Source of the DNA: Halomonas sp.
Lineage (GTDB): Bacteria > Pseudomonadota > Gammaproteobacteria > Pseudomonadales > Halomonadaceae
Assembly: GCF_007692655.1 (NCBI RefSeq)
Contig: NZ_REBQ01000221.1
Coordinates: 1-35,061, forward strand
Reading direction: 5' to 3'
Length of the DNA: 35,061 nucleotides
Made by a program: the position numbers and the translations under genes. Every line of letters starts with the position of its first letter. Within the stretch, counting starts at the first letter, position 1. This document shows positions 1-8,367 of this stretch, piece after piece. The notes under the pieces were generated by a model. The model made no database searches and was not told the origin of the DNA. It saw nothing but the letters and a program-made list of their open reading frames with translations.

Positions 1-2
1 GG

Positions 3-53
3 CTGGTAGGCGATCTGTTTGAGCTGCTGCCGGAGCTTGAGAGCAAGCTGTAA
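3..53 (+). CDS. C-terminal end of an unidentified protein (partial)
   Basis: Only the last 16 codons and the TAA stop lie in the window, reading LVGDLFELLPELESKL. This reading frame is the only plus-strand frame open from the window edge. A hairpin followed by a T run lies about 25 bases after the stop, which fits the end of a transcription unit. The fragment is too short to assign a family. Confidence 0.55.
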   Translation: MVGDLFELLPELESKL

Positions 54-78
54 GCACCTGATTGATCATAAGGTGTGA

Positions 79-106
79 GCCGGCTTCGCCAGAAGTCGGC
101 TTTTTT
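79..106 (+). terminator. Rho-independent terminator of the upstream gene
   Basis: An 8-bp stem (GCCGGCTT at 79-86 with AAGTCGGC at 93-100, one G-T wobble) has a 6-base loop and is followed at once by six T residues. It lies between the partial gene ending at 53 and the sodA promoter region. Confidence 0.8.
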
Positions 107-137
107 GTGCCTGATGCATTAGGTAAACTGGCTATAG

Positions 138-166
138 TTGACTAAAGTACTGGGGCAATGGATAAG
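138..166 (+). promoter_or_regulatory. Candidate sigma70 promoter of sodA
   Basis: TTGACT at 138-143 matches the -35 consensus at 5 of 6 positions. GATAAG at 161-166, after a 17-bp spacer, matches the -10 consensus at 4 of 6. The predicted start would be near 173, inside the perfect palindrome at 170-185. The -10 is weak, so this is an inference. Confidence 0.4.
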
Positions 167-169
167 AAA

Positions 170-185
170 AACCACCTCGGTGGTT
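170..185. promoter_or_regulatory. Perfect 16-bp palindrome in the sodA leader (candidate operator)
   Basis: AACCACC, a TC spacer and GGTGGTT form a perfect 7+2+7 inverted repeat. It overlaps the start site predicted from the candidate promoter, a position typical of a repressor operator. A second GC hairpin (TGCGG 193-197 with CCGCA 203-207, loop AGTGA) follows before the ribosome binding site. I do not recognise the site as a Fur, MntR, SoxR or OxyR consensus. Confidence 0.4.
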
Positions 186-252
186 GAAATGCTGCGGAGT
201 GACCGCACATAAGTAGTTGAAAGCAACGAAAGCCACTCAAGGAGATGATGAT

Positions 253-864
253 ATGGCACATACATTACCCGAACTGCCGTACGCATATGACGCTCTCGAG
301 CCACATATCGATGCAATGACGATGGAAATTCACCACTCTCGTCACCATCAAACTTACATCAACAACCTGAATGCGACGCTGGAAGGCACAGGGCTTGAAG
401 ATGTTCCTGTTGAAGAGCTGGTTGCTAATCTGGACCGTGTTCCAGAAGCTAAGCGCCAAGCGGTTATCAATAACGGCGGCGGTCATGCTAACCACTCCAT
501 GTTCTGGCAGATGATGTCGCCAAACGGCGGTGGAAACCCCCAGGGCGATGTAGCCAAGGCTATCGACGCTGAGCTGGGCGGCTTGGATGCTTTTAAAGAA
601 GAGTTTAAAAAAGCGGCCGTAGGTCGTTTTGGTAGCGGCTGGGCATGGCTCTCCGTTACCCCTGAGAAGAAGTTAGTAGTAGAAAACACGCTTAACCAAG
701 ACAGCCCGCTGATGCACGGCAATACGCCGCTGCTAGGTTTGGACGTTTGGGAGCATGCCTACTACCTGAAGTATCAAAACAAACGTCCTGACTACATTGC
801 AGCGTTCTTTAACGTTGTTAATTGGGAAGACGTTGAGCGTCGTTACCAGGCTGCGATTGCCTGA
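253..864 (+). CDS. sodA: Superoxide dismutase [Mn], SodA
   Basis: This 203-residue protein converts superoxide to oxygen and hydrogen peroxide in the cytoplasm. It follows the E. coli SodA pattern from the first residues ([16 protein letters not shown]). The expected metal ligands are visible at H27, H81, D164 and H168, the last two in DVWEHAYY. The manganese-type signature NQDSPLM puts the second-sphere glutamine at Q149, where iron enzymes keep theirs in the N-terminal half, so Mn is favoured; metal choice remains an inference. The ATG at 253 is preceded by AAGGAG at 239-244. An in-frame ATG at 217 lies before that site and would add 12 residues with no family counterpart. The gene looks monocistronic: it has its own promoter candidate and a strong terminator behind it. 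It neighbours the class Ib ribonucleotide reductase operon, another potential manganese user. Confidence 0.96.
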   Translation: MAHTLPELPYAYDALEPHIDAMTMEIHHSRHHQTYINNLNATLEGTGLEDVPVEELVANLDRVPEAKRQAVINNGGGHANHSMFWQMMSPNGGGNPQGDVAKAIDAELGGLDAFKEEFKKAAVGRFGSGWAWLSVTPEKKLVVENTLNQDSPLMHGNTPLLGLDVWEHAYYLKYQNKRPDYIAAFFNVVNWEDVERRYQAAIA

Positions 865-907
865 TATTGCTGTAATGCCTTAGCGGCGCCGCTGTACGGC
901 GCTGTAT

Positions 908-939
908 AAAACCGCCCACTTTTTTGTGGGCGGTTTTTT
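908..939 (+). terminator. Rho-independent terminator of sodA
   Basis: A perfect 9-bp GC-rich stem (ACCGCCCAC at 911-919 with GTGGGCGGT at 926-934) is flanked by A residues on the left and a T run on the right. It lies 45 bases after the sodA stop. The A/T flanks would let it work on both strands. Confidence 0.92.
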
Positions 940-979
940 CGTTTGTGGGGATAGTATTGGGCACTTGCTGTCAATAACC

Positions 980-988
980 TGTGGATGA
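980..988 (-). promoter_or_regulatory. DnaA-box-like site upstream of nrdH
   Basis: The minus strand reads TCATCCACA, one mismatch from the DnaA box TTATCCACA. It lies just upstream of the two NrdR boxes. DnaA boxes upstream of a ribonucleotide reductase promoter are known from E. coli nrdAB, so the location makes sense. A single 8-of-9 match can still occur by chance. Confidence 0.35.
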
Positions 989-991
989 AAA

Positions 992-1038
992 ATACCACAT
1001 ATGCGTGAATTGATTTTCTGATGGTCTATATATAGTAT
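992..1038. promoter_or_regulatory. Pair of NrdR boxes controlling nrdHIEF
   Basis: The downstream box (1023-1038) contains the perfect core CTATATATAG at 1026-1035, which matches the NrdR consensus. The upstream box (992-1007, core CCACATAT) is weaker. Their centres are 31 bp apart, close to three helical turns, the arrangement typical of NrdR operators. TTGATT at 1010-1015 and TAGTAT at 1033-1038 (17-bp spacer) or TATAGT at 1031-1036 could be the promoter, so the boxes would bracket and cover it. Repression when dATP is plentiful is the expected outcome. Confidence 0.75.
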
Positions 1039-1060
1039 GCGTTGTATATTCTAGAGAGGC

Positions 1061-1079
1061 AGAGCACTACATGTGCTCT
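1061..1079 (+). other. Hairpin in the nrdH 5' leader
   Basis: AGAGCAC (1061-1067) and GTGCTCT (1073-1079) form a perfect 7-bp stem with loop TACAT. It lies between the NrdR boxes and the nrdH ribosome binding site (AAAGGA, 1101-1106). There is no T run, so it is not an intrinsic terminator. It could stabilise the mRNA or be a protein site. Confidence 0.45.
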
Positions 1080-1115
1080 ACCTGAAAAACGCCGCTATGA
1101 AAAGGAAAAACGGTC

Positions 1116-1337
1116 ATGGAAATTCAAATTTATAGCAAGCCAGCTTGCGTTCAGTGCACCGCTACCTACCGTGCTTTAGACAAGCAAGGGCTTGAATATA
1201 GAGTTATTGATATTACCGCTGAGTCCGGTGCTCAAGAGCAAGTGGAAGCGCTTGGCTATCGTCAGCTTCCGGTTGTCGTGGTAGGCGAAGATCACTGGTC
1301 TGGCTTCCGCCCAGATCGCATCCAAGCCCTGGCGTAA
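1116..1337 (+). CDS. nrdH: Glutaredoxin-like NrdH, electron donor to class Ib RNR
   Basis: NrdH is a 73-residue thioredoxin-fold protein that supplies electrons to NrdE. The redox motif CVQC is at residues 11-14, close behind the first beta strand. The family signature WSGFRPD stands near the C-terminus. The length is standard for NrdH. AAAGGA at 1101-1106 lies 9 bases before the ATG. It is the first gene of nrdHIEF, followed after 9 bases by nrdI, and sits behind the NrdR box pair. NrdH proteins look like glutaredoxins but are usually reduced by thioredoxin reductase; that point is family knowledge and is not visible here. Confidence 0.95.
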   Translation: MEIQIYSKPACVQCTATYRALDKQGLEYRVIDITAESGAQEQVEALGYRQLPVVVVGEDHWSGFRPDRIQALA

Positions 1338-1346
1338 GCCAATATA

Positions 1347-1781
1347 ATGCTGGCGAGTTATCAAGTAACACCCGTGGCCAGCAGCTTGGTTTACTTTTCT
1401 ACTAAATCAGGTAATACCCATCGTTTTGTAGAAAAGCTTGGTTTCGCTGCGACCCGGCTGCCGCTAGGCCGAGATGAGCCTGTCTTACGTGCCACACAGC
1501 CCTATATTTTAATGACTCCCACCTATGGTGGGGGCAGTGTCCAGGGTGCGGTACCCAAGCAGGTGATTCATTTTCTCAACGATACGCATAACCGGAGTCT
1601 CCTGCGGGGAGTGATTGCCGCGGGAAATACCAATTTTGGGGATGCGTATGGTCTTGCTGGGCGCATCATCGCGAAAAAGTGCAGCGTGCCGCTGCTGTAT
1701 CGATTTGAACTGTTGGGCACCGATGACGATGTCGCCAATGTTCGCAAAGGAGTAGAAGAGTTTTGGAAACGACAAACGTAG
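1347..1781 (+). CDS. nrdI: NrdI, flavodoxin-like RNR maturation protein
   Basis: NrdI is an FMN protein that delivers the oxidant needed to build the manganese-tyrosyl radical cofactor of NrdF. The flavodoxin-like phosphate loop is near the N-terminus ([12 protein letters not shown]). The family blocks [28 protein letters not shown] and YRFELLGT follow in the right order. At 144 residues it is a few longer than E. coli NrdI because of about ten extra N-terminal residues. The ATG at 1347 has no good ribosome binding site, and a GTG at 1374 would remove the extension, so the start is uncertain. The 3' end overlaps nrdE by 19 bases, which suggests translational coupling. Confidence 0.93.
   Translation: MLASYQVTPVASSLVYFSTKSGNTHRFVEKLGFAATRLPLGRDEPVLRATQPYILMTPTYGGGSVQGAVPKQVIHFLNDTHNRSLLRGVIAAGNTNFGDAYGLAGRIIAKKCSVPLLYRFELLGTDDDVANVRKGVEEFWKRQT
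1746..1752 (+). promoter_or_regulatory. Ribosome binding site that fixes the TTG start of nrdE
   Basis: AAAGGAG lies inside the end of nrdI, 10 bases before a TTG codon at 1763. No in-frame ATG occurs before residue 43 of nrdE, which is already inside the conserved part of the protein. The strong site therefore supports TTG as the real start. Confidence 0.65.
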
Positions 1782-3970
1782 CCACTAACAACGTAGCCGC
1801 GAGCAACTCAGCCACAAAAAATGTTGAGGCAAAACGGCCTGCGGCGACTTCTGAAGCGCGTACATTGGATTATCATGCGCTGAACGCCATGCTTAATCTG
1901 TACGGTGCCGATGGCAAACTACAGCTGGATAAAGATCGTGAAGCGGCGCGCCAGTACTTCTTGCAGCACGTGAACCAGAACACGGTGTTCTTTCACTCGC
2001 TCGAAGAGAAGCTCGATTACCTGGTGGAAGAGCAGTATTACGAAGCTGAAATGCTGGCTCAGTACAGTTTTGCCTTCGTAAAGTCGCTATTTGAACAGGC
2101 CTATGCGTATAAATTTCGTTTCCCGAGCTTTCTTGGCGCCTTTAAGTATTACACCAGCTATACGCTCAAGACCTTTGACGGCAAACGCTATTTAGAGCGT
2201 TATGAAGACCGTGTGTGCATGGTGGCATTGGCGCTTGCCCGTGGCGATGAAACCCTCGCCAAATCATTAGTCGATGAAATTATCAGCGGGCGCTTCCAGC
2301 CGGCGACGCCGACTTTTTTGAACTGCGGCAAGCGGCAGCGTGGGGAGCTGGTGTCGTGCTTCTTACTGCGTATTGAAGACAATATGGAGTCCATTGGTCG
2401 AGCGATTAACTCTGCCTTGCAACTCTCCAAACGTGGCGGCGGCGTTGCGTTCCTGTTGACCAATATTCGTGAGTCCGGTGCGCCTATCAAGCGTATTGAG
2501 AACCAGTCATCGGGCATTATCCCGATTATGAAGCTGCTGGAAGATGCGTTCTCCTACGCTAACCAGTTGGGAGCTCGTCAGGGTGCAGGGGCGGTATATC
2601 TAAACGCTCACCACCCGGATATTCTGCGTTTTCTGGACACCAAACGGGAAAACGCCGACGAGAAAGTGCGCATCAAAACGCTTTCATTGGGCGTGACGAT
2701 TCCAGACATTACCTTTGAGCTCGCCAAGCGCAACGATGATATGTACCTGTTCTCACCTTACGATGTGGAGCGCGTTTATGGCGTCCCGTTTGGTGATATC
2801 AGCGTTACCGAGAAGTATCAGGAAATGGTAGCGGATGCGCGCATTCGCAAGCACAAGATCAATGCGCGAGCATTTTTCCAAGTGTTGGCCGAGCTGCAGT
2901 TTGAATCGGGCTACCCGTACATTATGTTTGAAGACACGGTTAATCGTGCCAACCCGATCGCCGGCCGTATCAATATGAGCAACCTTTGCTCTGAGATTCT
3001 GCAGGTCAACACGCCTACCGAATACGATGAAGACCTTGGCTACCGCCATGTGGGCCAGGATATCTCCTGTAACCTGGGCTCCATGAATATTGCCAAGGTA
3101 ATGGATTCAGGGGATATCGGTACCAGCGTGGAAATTGCCATTCGCGGCCTAACGGCGGTGTCGGAAATGAGTAACCTGCGCAGCGTGCCCTCCATTGCTG
3201 AAGGCAATGCGCAGTCTCGGGCGATTGGCTTGGGACAGATGAACCTGCACGGCTACCTGGCACGAGAGCATATCCACTACGGTTCTGACGAAGGCCTGGA
3301 TTTTACCAATCTCTACTTCTACTGTGTGGCGTTCCATGCAATCCGTGCGTCTAACCGCTTGGCTATCGAGCATAGCGATACGTTTGCAGGTTTCGCGGAT
3401 TCTACTTATGCCTCGGGCGCCTTCTTTGATAAGTACACCGACCAGGCGTGGCTGCCGCGTACCGATAAAGTGCGTGAGCTATTTGAGCGTAGCGGTATTG
3501 CGTTGCCTACTCAGCAGGATTGGCAGGAGCTCAAAGCTTCGGTCATGGCCCATGGTCTGTATAACCGTAACCTACAGGCGGTTCCTCCGACTGGCTCGAT
3601 CTCTTACATCAATAATTCCACGTCTAGCATTCACCCCGTGGCGGCGAGAATTGAGATCCGTAAGGAAGGTAAATTAGGGCGCGTTTATTACCCAGCGCCA
3701 TTCCTGGATGAAGCGAATTTCGATTATTTCCAGGATGCCTATGAAATTGGCCCAGAGAAAATCATCGATACCTATGCGGAAGCGTCGCAACACGTCGACC
3801 AGGGCCTATCGCTGACCCTGTTCTTCCCGGATACCGCCAGTACGCGGGATATCAATAAAGCGCAGATTTACGCCTGGCGGAAGGGCATTAAAACCCTTTA
3901 TTACATCCGCCTGCGCCAAAGTGCGCTAGAAGGCACCGAAGTGGAAGGCTGTGTGTCGTGCACGCTGTAA
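1763..3970 (+). CDS. nrdE: Class Ib ribonucleoside-diphosphate reductase, large subunit NrdE
   Basis: NrdE reduces ribonucleoside diphosphates to deoxyribonucleotides using the radical held by NrdF. The 735-residue protein matches E. coli NrdE throughout. The redox cysteine pair is C199 (in GELVSCF) and C436 (in DISCNLGS). The active-site triad N407, C409 and E411 is in NLCSEILQ. The C-terminal shuttle cysteines C730 and C733 end the protein as GCVSCTL. The start is a TTG with a good ribosome binding site. It gives a roughly 33-residue N-terminal extension rich in Asn, Ala, Thr and Val before the conserved [14 protein letters not shown]. coli has about half that. Class Ib large subunits lack the full ATP cone, and none is seen. 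The gene is coupled to nrdI and followed by nrdF after 35 bases. Confidence 0.96.
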   Translation: METTNVATNNVAASNSATKNVEAKRPAATSEARTLDYHALNAMLNLYGADGKLQLDKDREAARQYFLQHVNQNTVFFHSLEEKLDYLVEEQYYEAEMLAQYSFAFVKSLFEQAYAYKFRFPSFLGAFKYYTSYTLKTFDGKRYLERYEDRVCMVALALARGDETLAKSLVDEIISGRFQPATPTFLNCGKRQRGELVSCFLLRIEDNMESIGRAINSALQLSKRGGGVAFLLTNIRESGAPIKRIENQSSGIIPIMKLLEDAFSYANQLGARQGAGAVYLNAHHPDILRFLDTKRENADEKVRIKTLSLGVTIPDITFELAKRNDDMYLFSPYDVERVYGVPFGDISVTEKYQEMVADARIRKHKINARAFFQVLAELQFESGYPYIMFEDTVNRANPIAGRINMSNLCSEILQVNTPTEYDEDLGYRHVGQDISCNLGSMNIAKVMDSGDIGTSVEIAIRGLTAVSEMSNLRSVPSIAEGNAQSRAIGLGQMNLHGYLAREHIHYGSDEGLDFTNLYFYCVAFHAIRASNRLAIEHSDTFAGFADSTYASGAFFDKYTDQAWLPRTDKVRELFERSGIALPTQQDWQELKASVMAHGLYNRNLQAVPPTGSISYINNSTSSIHPVAARIEIRKEGKLGRVYYPAPFLDEANFDYFQDAYEIGPEKIIDTYAEASQHVDQGLSLTLFFPDTASTRDINKAQIYAWRKGIKTLYYIRLRQSALEGTEVEGCVSCTL

Positions 3971-4005
3971 TCCGCCAAGCGTCTTATCTTCGTGTCTGTT
4001 ATTGA

Positions 4006-5001
<996 letters not shown>

Positions 5002-5055
5002 TCTCATGACGAGTTAGTGGTGCTAGAGTTAAGCGGGCGTCTTCAAGGAGAGATT

Positions 5056-5457
5056 ATGTCAGACAGTGCAGCAAGCGTTTTAAAAATTGCCGCTGCTGTG
5101 GTGAGTGACCCTGATGGGCGTTTGCTATTGGTGCGTAAGCGAGACACATCCTTCTTTATGCAACCAGGTGGCAAGATCGACGCGGGTGAAACTGCATTAG
5201 AAGCGCTTTGCCGCGAACTAAAGGAGGAGTTGGGCTTGAGTGTAAATAGCGACCAGCTCTCTCCGTTAGGTATGCGCAGTGCGCCAGCGGCCAATGAGCC
5301 GGGGGTGATGCTTGAGGCGTATCTGTTTAGTCTTGTGATTGATGAGCCTGTTGAAGCGGCAGCTGAAATTGCTGAAGCAAGATGGCTCACTCGTGAAGAG
5401 GCTTGGCAGCTTCCGCTGGCGCCGCTGACAAAAGAGTACATCGCCGTTAGTAATTAA
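5056..5457 (+). CDS. Nudix hydrolase
   Basis: This 133-residue protein has a complete Nudix box at residues 39-61: G39, E45, R53, E54, E57, E58 and G60 fit G-x5-E-x7-R-E-U-x-E-E-x-G-U. Such enzymes hydrolyse nucleoside diphosphates linked to another moiety and need Mg or Mn. The substrate cannot be read from sequence. Its place 54 bases behind nrdF, without a terminator between, suggests co-transcription with the reductase, so a house-cleaning role on oxidised or surplus nucleotides is plausible but inferred. ATG 5056 was chosen because AAGGAG at 5045-5050 lies directly before it. A GTG at 5017 would add 13 residues outside the fold. A strong terminator follows. Confidence 0.88.
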   Translation: MSDSAASVLKIAAAVVSDPDGRLLLVRKRDTSFFMQPGGKIDAGETALEALCRELKEELGLSVNSDQLSPLGMRSAPAANEPGVMLEAYLFSLVIDEPVEAAAEIAEARWLTREEAWQLPLAPLTKEYIAVSN

Positions 5458-5478
5458 CACCGATAATAATGAAGTGAC

Positions 5479-5505
5479 AAGGGGCGCCGATGGGCGCCTT
5501 TTTTT
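5479..5505 (+). terminator. Rho-independent terminator of nrdHIEF-nudix
   Basis: GGCGCC at 5483-5488 pairs with GGCGCC at 5493-5498 around a GATG loop. The stem extends outward by wobble and A-T pairs, and a run of seven T residues starts at 5499. Confidence 0.9.
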
Positions 5506-5539
5506 ATTTCCACAAAAGACAAAATAGTTTGTTAGTTAA

Positions 5540-5554
5540 TGATAAGTATTGTCA
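5540..5554. promoter_or_regulatory. Fur box upstream of the TonB operon
   Basis: TGATAAG-T-ATTGTCA matches the 7-1-7 Fur consensus (TGATAAT-N-ATTATCA) at 12 of 14 positions. Its right half contains TTGTCA at 5549-5554, a plausible -35 element, with a weak -10 such as TAGGCT at 5571-5576, so bound Fur would block the promoter. A lone TGATAA half-site lies at 5589-5594. The next genes encode a TonB system, the classic kind of Fur target. Repression when iron is sufficient is inferred. Confidence 0.75.
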
Positions 5555-5625
5555 TTTATTATTTTAATGGTAGGCTATGGAGCGTAAATGATAAACGCAA
5601 ATCGTTCTTATACCTACTTAGATTC

Positions 5626-5651
5626 TAGCGACCAGTGGCTACTGGCCGCTA
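5626..5651 (+). other. Stem-loop just before the ribosome binding site of the TonB operon
   Basis: TAGCG and CCAGT (5626-5636) pair with ACTGG and CGCTA (5641-5651), with one A-C mismatch in the middle and loop GGCT. The hairpin ends about 8 bases before CGGAG at 5659-5663, which serves the GTG start at 5671. It could modulate initiation of the first gene; no T run follows. Confidence 0.45.
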
Positions 5652-5670
5652 TCAGTGACGGAGTGTTGAC

Positions 5671-6453
5671 GTGCTGAAAAGGCCTTTCTTTGCCTTGCGT
5701 GGGGGGTGCCTAGCCGGAGTGCTGGTCGCTGCCTCGCTGCTGGTAAGTGAACAAGCAGTAGCTCAAGCGACTCAAAGCGTGGAAGCCCAACAAATTCAAG
5801 CGGCGCTACAGGAGCAAATTGATGCTGCCGACGAGCAAACGCGTGCTCAGTTGGAAGAGTTGCGCCGTTTAGAGCGGGATACTCGTCAATTGCAGGCTGA
5901 TAATGCCTCTTTAACCGCGCGCCTGGCCGATGAGGCTGAGCGTCAGCACCGTCTAGACACTGCATTAAATACGCTGGAAGAGACCCGTGCAGCGCTGCCG
6001 TTGATTGAACAGAATATGGCTGCACAGCTTACCCATTGGATTGAGCGTGACCTGCCTTTTCTACGCGAGGAGCGTCTAGCACGGGTTGAACGCCAGCCGG
6101 ATGAGCAGGGCGAAAACACTATCGAGCGTATTAGTGGGTTGCTCGAAGCGTGGCGTGTTGAGCTCGACTATGGACGGGATATCGACAGCTGGCGCGGGCG
6201 CCTGCGTCAAGAGGAGCGTACACGAGAGGTGGATTTCCTGCGTATCGGTCGTATTGGCTTTTATTATCTCACTCCCGATGGTCGCCAAGGCGGTGTGTGG
6301 AGCGCTGAAGAGGGTGAGTGGCAGCCGCTGGCAGATAACTACCTGCGTGAAGTGCGCAATGGCTTACGTATAGCGGAAGATCAGCGCGCCCCAGAGCTAT
6401 TAACCTTGCCGCTCTCGATTAGTGCCAATGACTTGCAGGGAGAGCAACCATGA
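5671..6453 (+). CDS. DUF3450 periplasmic protein of a TonB2-type system
   Basis: This 260-residue protein begins with a basic, hydrophobic signal peptide (about residues 1-31, cleavage near AVAQA). A long Gln/Glu-rich coiled coil follows (about 35-105), then a globular C-terminal half with the block IGRIGFYYLTPDGRQGGVW. This is the pattern of the DUF3450 proteins that precede ttpC in Vibrio-type TonB2 clusters. The exact role is unknown; a periplasmic part of the transducer complex is inferred from gene context. The GTG start at 5671 is supported by CGGAG at 5659-5663 and by the signal peptide that follows. Its stop overlaps the next start (ATGA), as in most of this operon. It is the first gene behind the Fur box. 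Confidence 0.85.
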   Translation: MLKRPFFALRGGCLAGVLVAASLLVSEQAVAQATQSVEAQQIQAALQEQIDAADEQTRAQLEELRRLERDTRQLQADNASLTARLADEAERQHRLDTALNTLEETRAALPLIEQNMAAQLTHWIERDLPFLREERLARVERQPDEQGENTIERISGLLEAWRVELDYGRDIDSWRGRLRQEERTREVDFLRIGRIGFYYLTPDGRQGGVWSAEEGEWQPLADNYLREVRNGLRIAEDQRAPELLTLPLSISANDLQGEQP

Positions 6454-7823
6454 GCCGTTATTGCGCAATGGTACGTCGTTTGGGGTATGTCAGTGCTCTG
6501 CTGGGGATGGTGGCGATCAGTGGTTTGTCCATGGCGCAAACAGATAGCTCGATGTCACTACGGGAAGCGCGTGAAGCTGCACAAGTGCGCGATCAACAGC
6601 GTTTAATGGGGTTTCTTGATGATCAGCAGGCGCTAGAAGCCGCCCTTGAGCAGGCACGTGCAGAGCATGAAGATGCTCAGCAGCAGTATGAAGCATTACA
6701 GGCTCAGCAGGCAGAGCAAGCCTTGCAGGCGAGCGAACTAACCGAACGCCAAGCCGAGCAGGGCGAAGCACTGTCAGGTTTGCTGGCGAGCCTTGCTCGG
6801 CATAGCTCAGAGCTTCGCAATGCCTTAGGTGTCGAGAGTTTGTTAACTCTCAGTGAAGACGCGCTTCCTCCGCGCCTGGATGACGTAGAAGTGCTTGAGC
6901 GCTATCAGCTGGAGGACGTGGTGGATCGCCTGGCGGCATTAACCGCCAGCACCGGCCGTGCCGAGCGGCTCACACTGCCCGTCGCCGATGCTAATGGCGA
7001 GGTGGAGCCGCAGGAGTTGGTTCGGCTCGGTGATTTTGCTGCCTTTACCGAGAGAGCACTTTTAGAACGCGGTGACGATGGTGGCCTAGCGGTGTTGCCC
7101 CGTACTCCCCAGGAAATTGGCGCACTGCTGCCCGACTACTATCAGGGTGAAAGCCGTGTGTTTGCCGTCGACCCCACCCAAGGTAGCGTATTGCGAGCAT
7201 TGGCTCAGCGCCCCAGCCTGTGGGAGCGATTCCACCAGGGTGGCTATGTGGGGTACGTGGTCGTGGCGCTGGGTATATTGGGGATGATTGTCGGGCTGGG
7301 GCAGTATCTTTATTTAGTGTTAGTCAGCGTTCGGGTAAATCGTCAACGGCAATCGCTAAACCAATTGCAGGCTAATAATCCGCTGGGGCGTGTTTTACTG
7401 CGCTTTGAAGGCATGGATAAGCATCAAACGCCTGAGGCCTTGGAGGCGCGGTTGGATGAGGCCGTTTTGGCGGAGTTGCCAAGGTTGGAGCGCAGTCAGC
7501 CGATCGTCAAACTGCTGGCGGCCATTGCACCGCTGCTCGGCTTGCTTGGTACGGTGACCGGCATGATCGTTACTTTCCAGGCCATTACAGTCTTTGGCAC
7601 CGGTGATCCGCAGCTGATGGCGGGAGGTATTAGCCAAGCATTGGTCACAACGGTATTGGGGTTGATTACAGCTGTTCCGTTGCTGTTTGTGCAGACCGCG
7701 CTGGCAGGCCGGAGTCGTTATTTGACCCATGTTATTGAGGGGCAGGCGAGCGCGACATTAGCGGATCATTTGGAGTCGCACTCTTCCGCTCCCACGCCTG
7801 TTGATACGCCCGTGGTGAATTAA
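6450..7823 (+). CDS. TtpC-like MotA/TolQ/ExbB proton channel protein
   Basis: This 457-residue protein resembles Vibrio TtpC, an extra ExbB-like component needed by TonB2 systems. Residues 1-29 look like a signal peptide. About 41-108 form a periplasmic coiled coil rich in Gln, Glu and Ala. Three membrane segments follow at about 266-292, 353-380 and 393-417. The last two hold the MotA/TolQ/ExbB signature (IAPLLGLLGTVTGMIVTF), where conserved threonines line the proton path in this family. The large periplasmic N-terminal part separates it from plain ExbB. It overlaps the DUF3450 gene by four bases and is followed one base later by exbB. It may couple TonB to the proton gradient or to the DUF3450 protein. 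Confidence 0.88.
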   Translation: MSRYCAMVRRLGYVSALLGMVAISGLSMAQTDSSMSLREAREAAQVRDQQRLMGFLDDQQALEAALEQARAEHEDAQQQYEALQAQQAEQALQASELTERQAEQGEALSGLLASLARHSSELRNALGVESLLTLSEDALPPRLDDVEVLERYQLEDVVDRLAALTASTGRAERLTLPVADANGEVEPQELVRLGDFAAFTERALLERGDDGGLAVLPRTPQEIGALLPDYYQGESRVFAVDPTQGSVLRALAQRPSLWERFHQGGYVGYVVVALGILGMIVGLGQYLYLVLVSVRVNRQRQSLNQLQANNPLGRVLLRFEGMDKHQTPEALEARLDEAVLAELPRLERSQPIVKLLAAIAPLLGLLGTVTGMIVTFQAITVFGTGDPQLMAGGISQALVTTVLGLITAVPLLFVQTALAGRSRYLTHVIEGQASATLADHLESHSSAPTPVDTPVVN

Positions 7824-7824
7824 A

Positions 7825-8367
7825 ATGCTTGAACTTCCTCTTTGGCTTGAGCCGGTTGAGCGTTTAGTCGAGGCGGGTGGCGCCGTGCTGGTGGTGCTGG
7901 CAGTGGTGGCCGTGCTGGTCTTCGCTATGGCCATGGAGCGCTGGTGGTACTACCGGATTACGTGGCGCATTGCCCGTCGCCAGCTGTTGCATCGCTGGGC
8001 AGCGCGCAGTGACCACCGCAGTTGGAGCGCCCGTACGCTACGCCAGGTCTGGGCGGAGGCGCTGGTGGCTAAACTGCGCAAGCCGCTGCCGTGGCTCAAG
8101 CTTTTGGTAGCGCTTTGTCCGTTACTGGGTTTGCTAGGTACGGTGACCGGGATGATCAGTGTGTTCGATAGCCTGTCACTGAGCGAGACCCATCAGGCCC
8201 GCGCCATGGCCGATGGGGTTGCCCGGGCAACCCTGCCGACCTTGACGGGTATGGCCATTGCGGTGGTAGGGCTTTTATTTATCAGTCGTTTAGAGCACGT
8301 AATTCGTCGTGAAGACCAGCGGCTACATGATCGATTGGCGCGGGCAGTGGAGGAAAGTGATGCGTAG
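7825..8367 (+). CDS. exbB: ExbB, TonB-system proton channel subunit
   Basis: This 180-residue inner-membrane protein is a compact ExbB with membrane segments at about 17-37, 92-112 and 134-155. The family core ALCPLLGLLGTVTGMISVF lies in the second segment, and a conserved threonine-rich stretch (ATLPTLTGMAIAV) in the third. ExbB and ExbD form the channel that uses the proton gradient to energise TonB. The gene starts one base after the ttpC-like gene and overlaps exbD by eight bases, so it is translated as part of the same tight operon. TolQ is a paralogous alternative, but the TonB and ExbD partners next to it settle the call. Confidence 0.92.
   Translation: MLELPLWLEPVERLVEAGGAVLVVLAVVAVLVFAMAMERWWYYRITWRIARRQLLHRWAARSDHRSWSARTLRQVWAEALVAKLRKPLPWLKLLVALCPLLGLLGTVTGMISVFDSLSLSETHQARAMADGVARATLPTLTGMAIAVVGLLFISRLEHVIRREDQRLHDRLARAVEESDA

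Noticed and set aside
3324..3677. 117-codon plus-strand ORF inside nrdE
   Set aside because: It is an out-of-frame reading of a conserved nrdE segment, with basic low-information composition.
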